Assembly (NCBI GenBank): GCA_027943335.1
Contig: BSBK01007029.1
Location: 682,001 to 746,000 of the forward strand
DNA length: 64,000 nucleotides
Direction: 5' to 3'
DNA from: Chamaecyparis obtusa
Lineage: Eukaryota; Streptophyta; Pinopsida; Cupressales; Cupressaceae
Both the position numbers and the translations under genes were made by a program. Of this stretch, positions 47,671 to 60,519 are shown in pieces (within the stretch, counting starts at the first letter, position 1; the number at the start of each line of letters is the position of its first letter). The notes beneath the pieces are model-generated. The model had not been told where the DNA came from. It ran no database searches and saw nothing but the letters and a program-made list of their open reading frames with translations.

Positions 47671-47800
47671 GATGTTAAGCCTTAAGAGGAATTCCCTTGT
47701 CATTACATTAATGAATGCTCCTAAGTCAGTCACAACATTTTGGATCTTAGTACCATTAATATAAATAGTACCAACATGACTACCTGGATTAGAATATTTG
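47671..47800 (-). pseudogene. Gypsy B protease, active-site half
   Basis: It reads LPKYSNPGSHVGTIYINGT and VVTDLGAFINVM, the D-L-G-A form of the catalytic motif in Athila/Tat elements. It runs directly into the GATGT duplication at the chromovirus border, and the rest continues at 41327 downwards. Confidence 0.85.
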
Positions 47801-49590
47801 GGCAGAATGGCATTGCTCAACATAAGCTCAAAGAGTTTTCCAAGAACATGAACAATTTTAGGATTTTTCTTCTTCTGACTATGTTGTTTAAGACAAGATT
47901 CTTTGATAGCCTTAGTATATACTAGAGCTTCCTTAAGGGCATCAAACAAAGGAATTTGTACAGTCATTTTCTTCAGCTGGTTGATAAGATTAGTTGCAGC
48001 CGAACTTTCTTTTGGGGGAACAGATTGTGTGAGCCTTTGGGGAATGGTGGATCTTTAGTTACTATAGTAGGTGATGTAGGAGTAACATGTTCTTTTTCAG
48101 GGTTATCATTCTCAATGGTAACCTCGGTTATGATAGGACCTTTTGGTGCAGGTAATGTAGCTCTTGATCTCAAGTGTATATCATTTACTATAATAGAATA
48201 AGTTTGTTGTTGATTAGGCTACTTGTTATTAGGATTTGTTGAAGGCTGAGTAGGAGGCTGAGTTTTCTTTTGAGGACTTGCATTGGATACAAGAGGTGGA
48301 GGCATTATAGCTTGCTGCTAAGAAGGTGGAATAAGGGCTTTCTGGTTAGGCTGACTAGGATGATTCAAACCCCATTGAGGTGATTGTTGCCAGTTACCTT
48401 GTGGAGGTTGCCATTGGTTATTTTGCTACCAATTTTGATTAGGTTGCTACCATGTGTTAGGAGGAGGTTGATAAGACCAATGTTGGTTACTCCATTGTGG
48501 TTGAGGTTGATATGACCAATTTTTATTCCACTTTTTACCTTGGGGACCAAAATTTTGAGAATTTTCATTTTGCCATTAATTATTATTAAAACTAGAATTG
48601 TGCAAAGGGTCAAAAGGCATACCTTGTCTTTGGACCCATGGTCTCCTCTAAGAAACATAAAAGACCTCTCCATTTTCATCAATAGCCTTGAATTTAGTTG
48701 GCATTGACTGAGTCTCCATGCATGCAACTATTTTTCATTTGCAACTCCTTTTCTTTTACCTACAATGGGAACAAAATTCAGCCAACATAGACTCTTCTTC
48801 TTCATACTTCTTCTTGGCTTGCATGGTATCTAACTGGGTGGCTACATTGTTAATGATGTCTTTCTTAAAATTGAACAAGAGATTAGATATATCCATGTTT
48901 GAGACACCAACACCATTAGTTCTTCTACTTAATTGTTTGTGCCCTCTTCCTTTCTTCATTGTAGCTCTATAAGACATATCCTCTTAAAGTCATCCCAAGC
49001 GGCTTGATTGATATTTCCTCTAGCTATAAGGTTGAGAGATTCGATACAAGACTCATTAATGCCTTGTAGAAAGAGATGCTTCATGGATTTTGTGGATTCT
49101 TCATTCAAAGTATGTTGTGTGTTCTTCTGGATGCTAAACAAGAATCTTGCAACATAATCTTTGAGTGTTTCCTCATCATTTTGTGTCATTTTAAAAATTC
49201 CATCACCTTTCATATCACTACCTTGACAATACTCTTTATATTTCTCTAGGAATGCATTCTTCATTCCATCCCAGTCTCTTACAACATTGGTTCCTAGACC
49301 CATAAACCACCTCAGTGTTGCCTCCTTCAAAGTAGATGGAAACAAATTTAGCTTATGGGCATTTGTTGTATATTCATAACCTCTACAAAGGATATCAAAT
49401 TCAAAAAGGAAGGTCTTAGGGTCTTCAATGATCAATCCATAGAACTTTGGAAGTACTAAAGAAGAGATATTCTTGAGATTTTTATTATCATGTAGGTCAA
49501 TTATAGGAAAGGGAAAGGTGCAAAGTGCCATCCTTGGAGGATTTGGAGGATTCAGAGGTGCAGTTCATCCTTTGAAAACAACAAGGGTCC
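47801..49590 (-). pseudogene. Gypsy B gag
   Basis: The N-terminal domain at 49531-48956 reads LPKFYGLIIEDPKTFLFEFD, LKEATLRWFMGLGTN and AFLEKYKEYCQ, the Retrotrans_gag pattern of Athila/Tat elements. A central long linker, about 48730-48240, is very rich in W, Q, N and P, as in that group. The C-terminal part carries KNPKIVHVLGKLFE before the protease. A frameshift occurs near 48960 and there are several stops. Confidence 0.85.
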
Positions 49591-49865
49591 AAGGATTCTC
49601 TTTATATTCACATTTTGGTGGTGGTGAAGGAAGGGCTTGATGTAGGTCAAAAAATGGTTTCTCAAATGGTTGATTCTCTTCACAGTCAAGTTCTTCGAGA
49701 TTTTCCTACTTAGGAGGTAAGGTCTCTTTGGAAACTAAGTGAATATTCTAAGGGAGAAATCTTCCAAGATGGTCTCTTCTTCTATGCATAAAAATTAATT
49801 TGAACTAAGCCCTATATTAAGAAATCTTTGGGTAAAATGACCCTTATGATAGGTTTAGATCGACA

Positions 49866-49886
49866 CCATCCCCGAAAATGGTGCCA
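49866..49886 (-). other. Gypsy B primer-binding site
   Basis: On the minus strand TGGCACCATTTTCGGGGATG resembles the TGGCGCCGTTGCCGGGGA site (Asp-tRNA type) of Athila/Tat elements, with several C-to-T-like changes. Confidence 0.65.
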
Positions 49887-49890
49887 AAAA

Positions 49891-50800
49891 TGATAAGCCA
49901 AACAAATGCTTTAGATACTTGGAGAATAATACTCACTCATTCAAGATTGTACATCTTAAATAGTAGCTAATTAACTCATTCAACCCATTTATAGTATCAA
50001 CCAGGGATGTAGGCTTGAAATGGTGTCTGCAAAGTATATGCTCTAAATCATCCTAATTGTCACTCATCTAGACTATTGAAATTAAAATACTTGAAAGCTT
50101 GAAATACTAAGATAAGAGAAAGGAATAATTTTAATCTAATGAAAATGGTAAATACATATAGGTACTTCTCTATTTTCCTTTGCTATAGGAACAATCCATT
50201 AGTTCTATTACCAGCGGCTACAAGAACAATAGATTTCTCACTAAATCTAGGAAAGCATGAAATAAGTCCTAACAATAGAATTCACTCACCAAGTGGGCCC
50301 CCTTGGATGAGAAAATAGAATATGATCAAGATGAAAAGATAGAACTTGCAAAATACATTCTATTCATTCATTGAAAAGGTACACTTGAAATAGAACTGAA
50401 TTCTATTTGTTGTTTACAGAATTACAGTAACTTACTTAACCTCACTAAATTTTTGAAAGTTAATCCAACAACTTATTTAAGCAAACACTATGAAACTAAC
50501 TCCTAAAACTATGATCGCTCCAACATTGAGGATAAATTAAGATTCATAATGATACACAACATAATCAATGAGTTTTGGAAATAAGTCCTCCAGGAATATA
50601 GCAAGTCATGCTTTTAGATTTGCACCCAGGCATAATGAGAAACCAGTTGACTACTACAAAGGAGGCAATGCATAGTCATGCCTTTATTATTTCAACTATA
50701 GAGCTGATGTTATCAAATCCACCACGCTGCCCAAATGAATTCACCATTGACTTGTTCCTGCATGGAGTTAGTAACACATGCCAAATTTGAAACATATATT
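49891..50800 (-). repeat. Gypsy B LTR (outer border uncertain)
   Basis: The plus-strand text starts TGATAAGCCAAACAAATGC right after the PBS. There is no partner LTR in the window, so length is unknown. Confidence 0.5.
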
Positions 50801-52319
50801 TTACATCATTTAAATCAGTAAAGACATTATCTCATTATCTAACTCTTCAATGATATGTGGTTTAGGAACCTAACCCAAAATAACTTAAGAGAGATGAGCA
50901 TTAAATAACACACATAAATATCTACTTAATTCATTTGTTAGATTCAATTCACAAGTTTAACCATAAGTTCTTTAAGTCACATATCCAGTTGAACTATAAA
51001 GTATTTAAAAGTATTGACCATACACACATAAAAACCATACATAATCATCATTCAAGTTTCCATGAAACCAAGTAAAAACACCCTAACAAGTCATAAAAAA
51101 ACATCATAAAATATGCCATTAATATGGATCATCAACATGGACAATCAAAAATTTCAAAATAAAAGCTATTTTCCCACCGTGGCAAGTTACCTCCACCTCT
51201 TATTCTATAAATATGCAAATTCATCAATTTACAAGGATTCCTTGTGAAACCCATCAAGTCTAAATGCTAAAACTCCAATGCATTGATATGGAAACTTTAT
51301 ATTTAAAATCCTATTCTCTTTATAAAGTAGTGTCTTACGAGAATAAAAACATGGCATGTGCATGTATGTGATGCTGGGCTATAGAAATAATTTCAAAGAA
51401 TATTGATAATTTACATATACAAGACTAATAGATACAATAGAGAGGTGAGTTGTATAATTTGACAAGTGCCTATGTTTGATTTCTATCTTATCTAATCATC
51501 TTATCATGTATGTAAATAAAAAATGATTTTTTAAAGCTTCACATTTCTTTGAGTATCTCAATAGTGCTTATTTATTCCGTTCCTTTTGGGCTTATGTTTA
51601 GGAAAGGTCACAACTTGAGTAGTTACAATGCATTAATAATTATTTTACAGTTATGGAAATATTTGCATGCCTTTCTGTCTAGCATGCCTTGTACAATTGA
51701 TCTTTATTGATATGCTAAATCTTGTGATTTGGTGGTGAACTATAGAAACTTATGAAACTAGATATCTTTTTTGGGGCTTATTTGTCTCTCTAGGAGTCTT
51801 TATATCTGAATTTGAGGTCTAAATTCTAGAAAATTGAAGAGTTGTATTATTTATTAAAGTTTGAAATCATCTATTTGTATTTAAAATTGAGGTGCTTTTT
51901 CTTAAGGTGACGCAAAATTGTGTACTCTCCATTACTCCTAGTAGTATAGTTGTTGGTTTGATCTGAGTTGTATTTAGCCCCAACTCGAAGTCAATGAATT
52001 CCTATTGTTAGATTGTGGGAAGTTAAATGACGTATTTGGTACTATCTCCCTTCATGTATGTTGATATTTTTTTATTATACACTCTTTTATTTTAACGGTC
52101 ATGTTTGTCAATGTATTTGTGTCACCATTTGCTTCTCTATGGATGTGGCCTAAAGTATATACTTATAGATCTTCAATTAGGGGTCAACACTAATTAAGAA
52201 CATTCATTTTCTAATTTGGTAAGGATATCCTACATATGGCCTTAGTGAAAATAAAATATTTACCCTATACAAATACTTGATTTATACACAACTATTTCCA
52301 AGTTTGAAGCTTTCCATTG
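50801..52319. other. Unassigned AT-rich DNA
   Basis: No gene, repeat unit or transposon domain recognised. Confidence 0.45.
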
Positions 52320-52640
52320 TGGTCTTTGATAGCTAAGAGGTTTATGAAGCTGGGATACCGAGAAGCCTCAAGATGCTCATTGTATAAGTACAACAAGGAA
52401 ACAAAGGACCACTTATTGATGAGATGCCTCTTCACATAGGAATGTTGAAGATGATTCTACATGAAACCTGGTTGGGTAAGTGCTCTCCCAATATCATAGG
52501 TTTCTTTAGATCATGGTTAATTGACTTTAAAAAATTAAATCCATTCTCTTATCTTTGGCTTATAAAGAAAGAAGCAGGATGATCTTTCAATACGTAAAAA
52601 TGGGTCTCTTTCAGTAGGTAATCACATTCTTATTTTTAAA
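52320..52640 (+). pseudogene. LINE relic, C-terminal zf-RVT-like piece
   Basis: The reading KRFMKLGYREASRCSLYKYN, then KETKDHLLMRCLFT resembles the C-x-x-C...ET-x-HL-x-x-C zinc-binding segment near the end of plant LINE ORF2 (second Cys lost). Stops follow. It is short and decayed, so the call is tentative. Confidence 0.45.
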
Positions 52641-54240
52641 CTTCATTATCATATTTGAAAAAGGTGTCCCATTTGGTCACTCTTATCCCATGGCTAATGA
52701 AATAAAGAGCATATAGTGGAGTTTTAAAAAAATATAGGCATCTCTTGCTTAAATTTTGGAAGAGTGAACTTTTTATGAATAAGGAGTTCAAATTTTTACA
52801 AAACTTGGTCTTTTAATAAACTTTATGTATTATACCGAGTAATTGTTTTCAATGTGTATTTTAGATTTTTAGAAGTTGTTTCATCCCTAAAAATAGAGAT
52901 AAAGTCTAATTTTGAAAGGATATACCATGTTTGGCAACAAGACTCACCTGGTTTTAATTAATTTAGTCATTAATTCATTTTTAAAAGTGAAAGGAGATTG
53001 ATGTGAGGTAAGCCCACTAAAGCATGAAGCAAATTCATGGAAATCTTCTGATATGCACTACCCTTTTCTTTTGAATCTTCATATGCATCTCTTATCTTTT
53101 CACATTTTCTATTTTTCTTGTATGCTATTGTTGTCAATCATTTTCTCAGTAGTTGTTATTATAAAATATTTATTTGATTTATTTACATTTTTTTACAGTT
53201 AAAGGGAAATACAACTTACCGGCCAAAATTAGCACTGGAACACAAGTAGTTAAAGTAGGTCCAATCAAACAACTAAGGATAGTAATCTAATGGGAGGGGA
53301 CTACACCATCAACGATATCAACAGATTTCTCATCAACTAGTAACAACTTCTGCAAGAATCTTCAATTATGTTTTGTAGCTTGTATTGGTTGTGGACTTTT
53401 TAAATGCATTCGAGGTTTTTTTTAAATTATTTTTTAATAAATTGTAATCAATGTGATTGATTTCTATATGGCATACCATGTTTGCTATACATTTTTTAAG
53501 GTAATCATATATACAAAATTTAATGCCATATACTTCTCAAATACAATACACCATATGTTCCTATCGACACAAACATTGCACCTCGTTCGTGCAAGTGCTA
53601 GTATTATGTGCAATGTCAAGTGTGTCAAATTTTAAATGTCTGACTATTGGTATTGTCAGCATAGATTTGACATGCCATGCAACCAGCTTATAATTATTGT
53701 TAGTTATTTGTAATTAAAACAATAGATTAGTAAAAATATTATTTCATATTCATTTAGTATAACAACTTCAATTTTTATATTTTAAAATAATTTTAAAATT
53801 TTTAATTTTATAATATATTATAGAATTTTTTATAATATATATATTTTATTTTGATATACAAAATTACTATATATATAATATTTATGAGAAGATTTTTTTA
53901 ATAATTTAAAGATAATATATTGATTCTAGTAGATTTAATGTTTGAATTTTATAATTGGTATTCACAAATTATTTTATTAAAAATCATAATCAACACCTAA
54001 GCAATATTCTTAATATTGCCAATATTCTAGTGTGGGGTTGTATTTCTATTTTATGTACCATTAAAGTAGTTTTCTTTTAAAAATAAATAACTATTTTAAT
54101 GTAATATTTAAAATTAGTTGATATAGAAAATGTATGTAAAATATTAAAATATTAACATGAAAATAATTTTTTTTATTAAATATAGAGAGTTCAAAAAAAA
54201 GGAATTTACAATGAAGATAGGAGGCTAAGCCTCACACCGA
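52641..54240. other. Unassigned, very AT-rich DNA
   Basis: No gene seen. 53690-54180 is almost only A and T, with runs of TATATAATA and TTTTATAAT. Confidence 0.45.
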
Positions 54241-54249
54241 AAGAGTATG

Positions 54250-54674
54250 AGTAAACAGTTAATTATTGTAATTATTTGGGATCTAGGCTGACTTGGTCTA
54301 TTACGTTTGTCTTGGGATATGTATTTATTTGTTAGGTTGACTTGTTGGTGGCTTCTAGTATAAATGTAGCATTACAATTGTAATTGTAGGTAGCCTTGTG
54401 TAGCTAGAGGTAGCTAGTGAGAGATCTAGCTAGAGAATTGATATCTCGAGGGCTTGGAAATATTTGAGAAGATCTAGGTTGAGTTTTCTTTGTATGTGGT
54501 CATAACCACAAAGGCCTTATAGACCGACATATATGAAGAAATTCTGATGAATAAAGTTGTTTGAGTACAAAAACTTGTTATTATGGTATCTTGTTTTTTT
54601 TCCATTATGTAGACTCTTAAAGCTACACGATTTCACATCTCCTTTGGAGGTCTCTCCAATCTTAGCCTACATCA
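54250..54674 (+). repeat. Gypsy D 5' LTR, 3' part
   Basis: Non-coding, with an AATAAA signal (GATGAATAAAG at about 54547) and an end CTACATCA like the gypsy A LTR end TTCATCA. The upstream border was not found. Confidence 0.55.
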
Positions 54675-54959
54675 GATGGTATCAAAGAAAAGTTTGTTCC
54701 TATCATTATAGATTCAGTGTCCTAAATTTGCAAAGTTACAAATTTGTTGTTTGTGGGGTGGAAGAACTAAGGATCTAAACTGTATCGTCAAATAACTTGT
54801 ACAAGTTGGTTATGAAGGATTTTTTACTAGTTTTTCAAGTTGGTTTGGAAGGACTAGGGATTTTTTATAGCATTTGGGTATCATCTTTGGTGAATCAGAT
54901 CACTAGTTAGAGGTAGTTACACCCAATATCTAGAAGGATTTTTCTGCCATTGAATCCTT

Positions 54960-55900
54960 GGATGATGGAATAGATGAAGGAAGATCTTTGAGTTGGGATT
55001 AGGAATGAGATGACATGTTTGAGGAATGAGGTCATGCAAGGTATTAGGACTATTGTTGTTGGATTGTGCAGGAATCCTAGATCTGATGATGGTTTTGAGG
55101 AGGCTACAGAGGGATTTGGAGCTATAGATGGTGCTAGATCTATTTGGATTGATGGATCTAATCAGTTGGCTAGAACTATGGAAAGACTAGGTGTTAGTTA
55201 TAGGTTGGAAGTATGTAATTTCTCAGGTACATTAAATCTAGAGGATCTTATTGATTGGATAGGTGAGTTAAAAGATTACTTTGAGTTAAAACATGTCTAA
55301 GACCCTTGGAGAGTGAGGTTGGCATAGACAGAGTTGAAAGGACATGTAGCTTTGTGGTGGAAAGAATTACAGATTGATAGAGACGAAGAAGGTGAATGAA
55401 GATCACTTGGTGGAAGCTGATGGTTGCAAAGTTGAAGGCTAAATTCATATGCAAGGACTATTAATTAGAGTTTTTAAAGAGGTTGCAGAACCTGAAGCAA
55501 AAATATCCAAGTGTGCAATATTACACTGAAGAGTTTTACAAGGTAACTATTAGATCTGGTCACAAAGATCTTTCCAAGGAGAAGGTGGCTAGGTATGTGA
55601 ATGGTTTGAGGTTTAATATTTACTTGATGATTTGGGTATGTTAAAGATTATATCAGTTGAGGAGGCTTATCAATATGCTCTAAAGGTGGAAGATAAGTTG
55701 AAAAGGAAATAGAAGAATAACTCTAGAGGAAAGGAGAAGCAAGTTCTTGGTGGTGATAAGGGAAAGTAAGTAGTTGAGATAGAAGCTAAACCATTTGCAC
55801 GTAAGAGAGTTAATGGTGGTAAATAGTTTAAAGGTACTTGCTTTAGGTGTGATTTTAAGGGTCATCTATCTTTTCAATGTTTAGGAGACAAGAGAGTTGC
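54960..55900 (+). pseudogene. Gypsy D gag
   Basis: It reads NFSGTLNLEDLIDWIGELKD and TELKGHVALWWKELQ, the same Retrotrans_gag signature as gypsy A, then an intact zinc knuckle CFRCDFKGHLSFQC at about 55840. Several stops occur. Confidence 0.8.
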
Positions 55901-55970
55901 TTGTGTAAATGAAGAAACTGGACCATTTGTTGGTGAATCAGAAAATACTCCTAAAAATGTTGAAGCTCTT

Positions 55971-56618
55971 ATGTGCCAAAGGTTGATGATGAATAAGGAG
56001 GAAGAACCTTGTCAAAGGAAGAGTTTATTCAGGATCAAATGCAAGGCTGGAGGTAAGTGTTGTAAAGTGATAGTGGATGGAGGTAGCACTAACAACTTGG
56101 TTTCTGAGGAGATGGTGCAAAAGCTTGGTTTCATAAGACTTAAGCATCTATTTCCTTGTAGGATTAATTTTTTGCATGATGATCATATGGTAGAAGTGAA
56201 GGAATAGTGCATGGTGAATTTTTGCATTGGTTCTTATAAGGATGCACTATTATGTGACATAGTGGATATGTGTGCATGTCATGATTTTATTGGTAGACCT
56301 TGGTAGTATGACAAAGAGATTTTTCATGACTATAGAAGTAATGTGATTACCATTAGGAAGGATGTAAAGAAATGTATATTTCTTCCTTTGATGGATGAGG
56401 AAAAGGAGGTGAATAATTTGAGTCTTTGTAGAAGGTATGAGTTGAAGGAAGACTTGAGAGGTGAGCCTGAGGTTGGCTCTAATGAAATGTTGGATTTGAT
56501 TCATTTACATGACCTGGTCGATGGAAAAAGCAAGTTAGTGCTGGATGCAGGTGAGGAGGATTTGTGGATGAATAATAAGTATGGGATTACTGTCCCTTGT
56601 TCTTTTAGATTTTTATGA
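55971..56618 (+). pseudogene. Gypsy D protease and short tail
   Basis: CCKVIVDGGSTNNLVSEEM parallels the gypsy A protease, but the catalytic DSG has become DGG. There is a stop after IGRPW. The last part (56343-56618) is open for 91 codons, acidic and without recognised motifs, in the place where RT should start. Confidence 0.75.
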
Positions 56619-56656
56619 GTTGTTCTAATGGAAAATATTTTCATACCTCAGGTGTC

Positions 56657-57480
56657 TAATGCAGGAGCATCTTGGGTCCTTTGGTAATATTTCATCATCC
56701 AAAAACATTTATTTACTGGTGGACCTTTGTTACCCATATTGTGTTTTTGTTTTCTGTTCTTGGTCACCGACTAGGTGATTGTTGCTTCAATTGATTTATT
56801 TGGATCTTCAGTGGTCATGGTCATGATATGAAGTTCATGGGATCATTTGGAGGTAGTTTTTATGGTTGCAACTCATTTGGAGTTACCATGCTTGAGATTT
56901 GATGGATTATGTTACCGAGTTTTAGACACAATTCTTTGTTCCATATAGTTTTTCTAAGATTCTATGATCGATTGACCTGTGTGGATCTTGGGTTGGAGCG
57001 GTGAAAAGGGTTTAGTTTCTTTTGTTTGAGGGTGATATGTCTGTGATCACACATCTTTAGGTGTCATGGTTTTTGATTTCTAGCTTGATCTTTTCTAATT
57101 GGTTGTGTTCCTCGTGTCACTAATTTATTGTCAGAGATTGTACTTGTGCAGTTGGTGGTCATTGGGTTTTAGTGTGTGCAGACATGGCTCATGGTTTTTG
57201 GGACTCGTGTGGACCTATATCTTGGATTGCGTATCCTTATATTCCTTATGTAGTATTTCACATTTTGCATCTAATCTTATTTTGGGTACCTATTCTAATG
57301 ATCACAATGGTGAGATATGGCTTGCGGTGAAGATTCATGAGTTGCAATTGCTTGTGGTGCATAAATACATGGAGAAAGAGAGAGAGAATGAGAGAGGGAG
57401 TAATAGAAAGATAAAGATAGGGATATGGACTTATATATGGAGTGAGGTAGAGAGAAGTACAAGGTTAGAGAGAGATGTCT
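56657..57480 (+). repeat. Gypsy D 3' LTR, 5' part
   Basis: The first 20 bases match the gypsy A LTR start with two changes. After that the sequence diverges. The end was not found before the microsatellites. Confidence 0.5.
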
Positions 57481-57545
57481 GAAGATAATGAGATGAGATA
57501 GAGGGAGAGGTGGACGAAGATAAATGAAAAAATAGAGATAAAGAT

Positions 57546-57549
57546 GTAA

Positions 57550-57622
<73 letters not shown>
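57546..57622. repeat. Compound microsatellite (TA)n-(GA)n
   Basis: About 45 bp of TA repeats are followed by about 30 bp of GA repeats. The surrounding 57360-57545 is also GA-rich on the plus strand. Confidence 0.95.
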
Positions 57623-57627
<5 letters not shown>

Positions 57628-57719
57628 AATACATTATATTCTAGCTATGTATTGTAAGTGTTTGTAGGAGTAGATAGAGATATGGAGGGAGAAACATGGA
57701 GTGTGTGTGGGGGGAGGTT

Positions 57720-58699
57720 ATTAACTATATTAAAATAAGTTATTAATGTTATATAACTATAACATAAATAATAAATATATCAAATTAATAACTATTAATA
57801 ACATAATATATAAAAAATATATACTTTATTAAATATAATAAATATATAATATATTGTTGATTAAATAATATGTATTAAATATACATAATATTAATTTATC
57901 ATATAATTACTAATAACAATAAGTTATATATACTAATATTATAGAATGGTTAATGATAAAATTTTAATATAATATGATAAATTCAATCATATTATATTAT
58001 ACTAATTTTTATAAGTATATATTAATAATATTAAAAAAATCTATATATATTATTAATTATGTTATATAATTTCATGTTATATAGATGGTAAATATATTTA
58101 TAATATTTTACATTGTAGATTAAATCATATATAAGTAGAGAAAGGGGGGGAGAATATTGAAGTAGAGAGATATAGAAAGATGAAGTGATGGGGAGAGAGA
58201 TGAAGAGATAGAAATGAGAAGAGATACAGATATGGATACATTGAGAAAGACATGGGAAGAGATGGGGGAAGAGGGTAAGCAACTAGTGATAAGGGAGAGA
58301 GATATAATAGTTGGTCTCGAAGGTCAAAAGATTAATTTTATCAACTTGAAACTCGTTATGTATTTCAAGTCAATGTCATCATACTTGTTATGATTGACCA
58401 ACAAAGCAAAATAATTTAAATGGTTATCTAAAAATATCTTTTAATTTTTAAAAAAATCTTATAATATAATTAAAAATAATTTGTAACTTAAAAAAATAAT
58501 ATCTTACAAAAGAATAATCAAAGAAATAAATATAGATATATAAGTAAATATATAACAATTATAAATCTATAATGATTAAATATTATTATTTGATTTTTTA
58601 AGGGAAAATACTAATTTTAATAAATAAATATATAATAATTATGTAACAATTAATTATAATGATTAAATGTTATTCTTCATTTTCATTTTTTAAAAGAAA
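57720..58699. other. AT-rich low-complexity DNA with a second GA-rich tract
   Basis: 57720-58135 and 58400-58680 consist mostly of TAATA/ATATA runs. 58140-58275 is purine-rich (gggggagaat, agagagatgaagagatag) and resembles 57360-57545. No gene seen. Confidence 0.6.
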
Positions 58700-60204
58700 T
58701 GATGACCTACAACTGATTGAATAACTTGATGAACTAAAGAGACAGTGATTAGAGATCACCGAGCTATTAAAAGTGATCTGTAAGATGATTAAATCAGTCA
58801 ATATGTTGTCATTAATGTCATGACTATACTTATCATGATAGTTACAAACATATGAACATCTGTAGAAGGAAGAAATGGGGAAGAAATGAAATATCTACAT
58901 AAGAACAAGATGGATATGACAGATATGGATAAGGTATACATTGGGTAACTTATTGGTGAGTCTATGGCATTATATTGTTGACTTGAGCATGTTACATTAT
59001 TCTATTATGAAGAAGAGATCAGAATTGAACAAGTTAATATGGTCAGTAATTGAAGATTTCTGTATACATTGAGTCAGTCTTGTGTATACCGAGTAACAGT
59101 AATAACTGAGTTAGTTATCATTGATGCATTCAATATTAACAAAGTACGATGAAAACATTAAATGTTTATAACAACCAAATGAAATTGATGAGCTGGCAAT
59201 TGCTTATGATTCTGAGGTAAGAGATGAAATTTGTTATAAGATCCACGACTAACAAAATTCAGAGATAATCCAAGGGAAGAGATTGAAATGTTTTATTGAC
59301 ACATTTGTTGAGGAAGCTTGAAGTAGCAAAATGAACGATGGAGGTTAAGAGGAAAAATCTAATTTCTAATATGAAAATGGTTTACACATTTATTTAAGAG
59401 ACATGAGATTCATTATTTAATTATGCCAGATGAATAGAGACTATAGAAGATTTCGCATGAAGACATTTTCATGCATACCTGATGAAATTGATTACACACA
59501 TAACTGAGCTGAACTATAGGCATAATCGAGCGTCAGAGATATACACACCGAGTGAAGTAAGTTGGAGGATATGATGAAGTGAATTGATTATGGATCAGAC
59601 GAGTTATACTGAGCTTAGCATAGATCTGAATACTTGTAAATTGAGTTATATTTGAATCAGATCACTATTGTATCAGTTTAACCATTGTTATAGCTAAAAT
59701 CTCTTAAGTAAGTGGACTTAATAGTCTTTTGTATTTCAATATGGCATTCAAAGAATGTTAATTATTTTCTTGTTGACCCCATAGTGAATATTGGTCGAAG
59801 GAGAATTATTAGTGATAAATCCTCTAACAAGGTCACACCTTACAGTGTGTTTTGTAACCTTTAATAGGGTTGGCTCCTAACTGAGCTCACTTCAGAAGAG
59901 TGAAATATTTTGGGTTACTAGTCTTAGGTGGTTTTTCCCTTTGCAGGGTTTCCATGTTAAATCTTTGTGTTATGTGTTATTTGTTATGATTGTTTTGCTA
60001 TCATGCTTTACATATTGCATATTTGATTAATCGGTAAAGACAGTTTTGAAAATTACTGGTATTCGGTAAATGAATAGAAAGATAGTTAACTTATCTTACT
60101 GAGTTGATTATTTTGTTGAAAAAGTTTGAATAAGTACATCTAAGAGTTTAGGACTATACGATAACTGATGTAACTGATTCACCCCCACTCTCAGTTATCT
60201 AACA
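58700..60204 (+). repeat. Copia 3: complete 5' LTR (1505 bp)
   Basis: It starts TGATGACCTACAACTG and ends TCAGTTATCTAACA. It is colinear with 35645-38000 once the solo LTR there is removed. The partner LTR is not in the window. Confidence 0.88.
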
Positions 60205-60206
60205 AT

Positions 60207-60218
60207 TGGTAGCAGATC
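60207..60218 (+). other. Copia 3 primer-binding site (degenerate)
   Basis: TTGGTAGCAGATC just after the LTR resembles the Met-tRNA PBS TGGTATCAGAGC with two changes. Confidence 0.7.
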
Positions 60219-60270
60219 TTATTGGTTGCTCAGAGGAAAGCTTCAAGGACTTGAGCTAAAGATCACAAGA

Positions 60271-60495
60271 TGTATGAAAGGGAAGTGCCTAAGCTGAACA
60301 AATATAACTTCTCAACATGGAAAAGCAGGATGAGGTTGCACATATATGGAATTAGAGAATCTTCTCTTCAACTCCTAGACAATGGCACAACTGACTATTG
60401 GACCTTCGACAGTTGATCAGCTGAGAGACAGACATGAACACCACATAAAATGATAGAGATTGTTGCTGCTCTATCTGATGCAAAATTTGATAAGG
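60271..60495 (+). pseudogene. Copia 3 gag, N-terminal fragment
   Basis: MYEREVPKLNKYNFSTWKS equals the copia 1 gag start. A frameshift follows near 60395 and the MIEIVAALSDAKFD text parallels copia 1 at 16259. It is cut near 60495 where LINE sequence begins. Confidence 0.85.
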
Positions 60496-60519
60496 TTTTG
60501 TTTAGACTAGCCTGTCAGC

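Larger units (their letters stand above)
47671..50800 (-). mobile_element. Gypsy B, gag-side segment with PBS and LTR start
   Basis: This is the upstream half (in element sense) of the minus-strand Athila/Tat-like element: protease active-site half, gag, leader, PBS at 49866-49886 and the LTR beginning at 49891. The outer LTR border cannot be fixed because the other LTR is lost. 50800 is only an estimate. Confidence 0.8.
54250..57480 (+). mobile_element. Gypsy D: polymerase-less chromovirus derivative
   Basis: The 5' LTR ends at 54674 (..CTACATCA) with a PBS at 54677 (TGGTATCAAAG). Gag and protease follow, then a short unrelated tail, and LTR-like sequence starts at 56657 (TAATGCAGGAGCATCTTGGG), matching the start of the gypsy A LTR. 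RT, RNase H and integrase are absent. The outer LTR borders are not fixed. Confidence 0.65.

Noticed and set aside
57099..57482. 127-codon open frame as a gene
   Set aside because: Its C-terminal part is translated GA-rich low-complexity sequence and its start lies in LTR-like DNA. No family resemblance.
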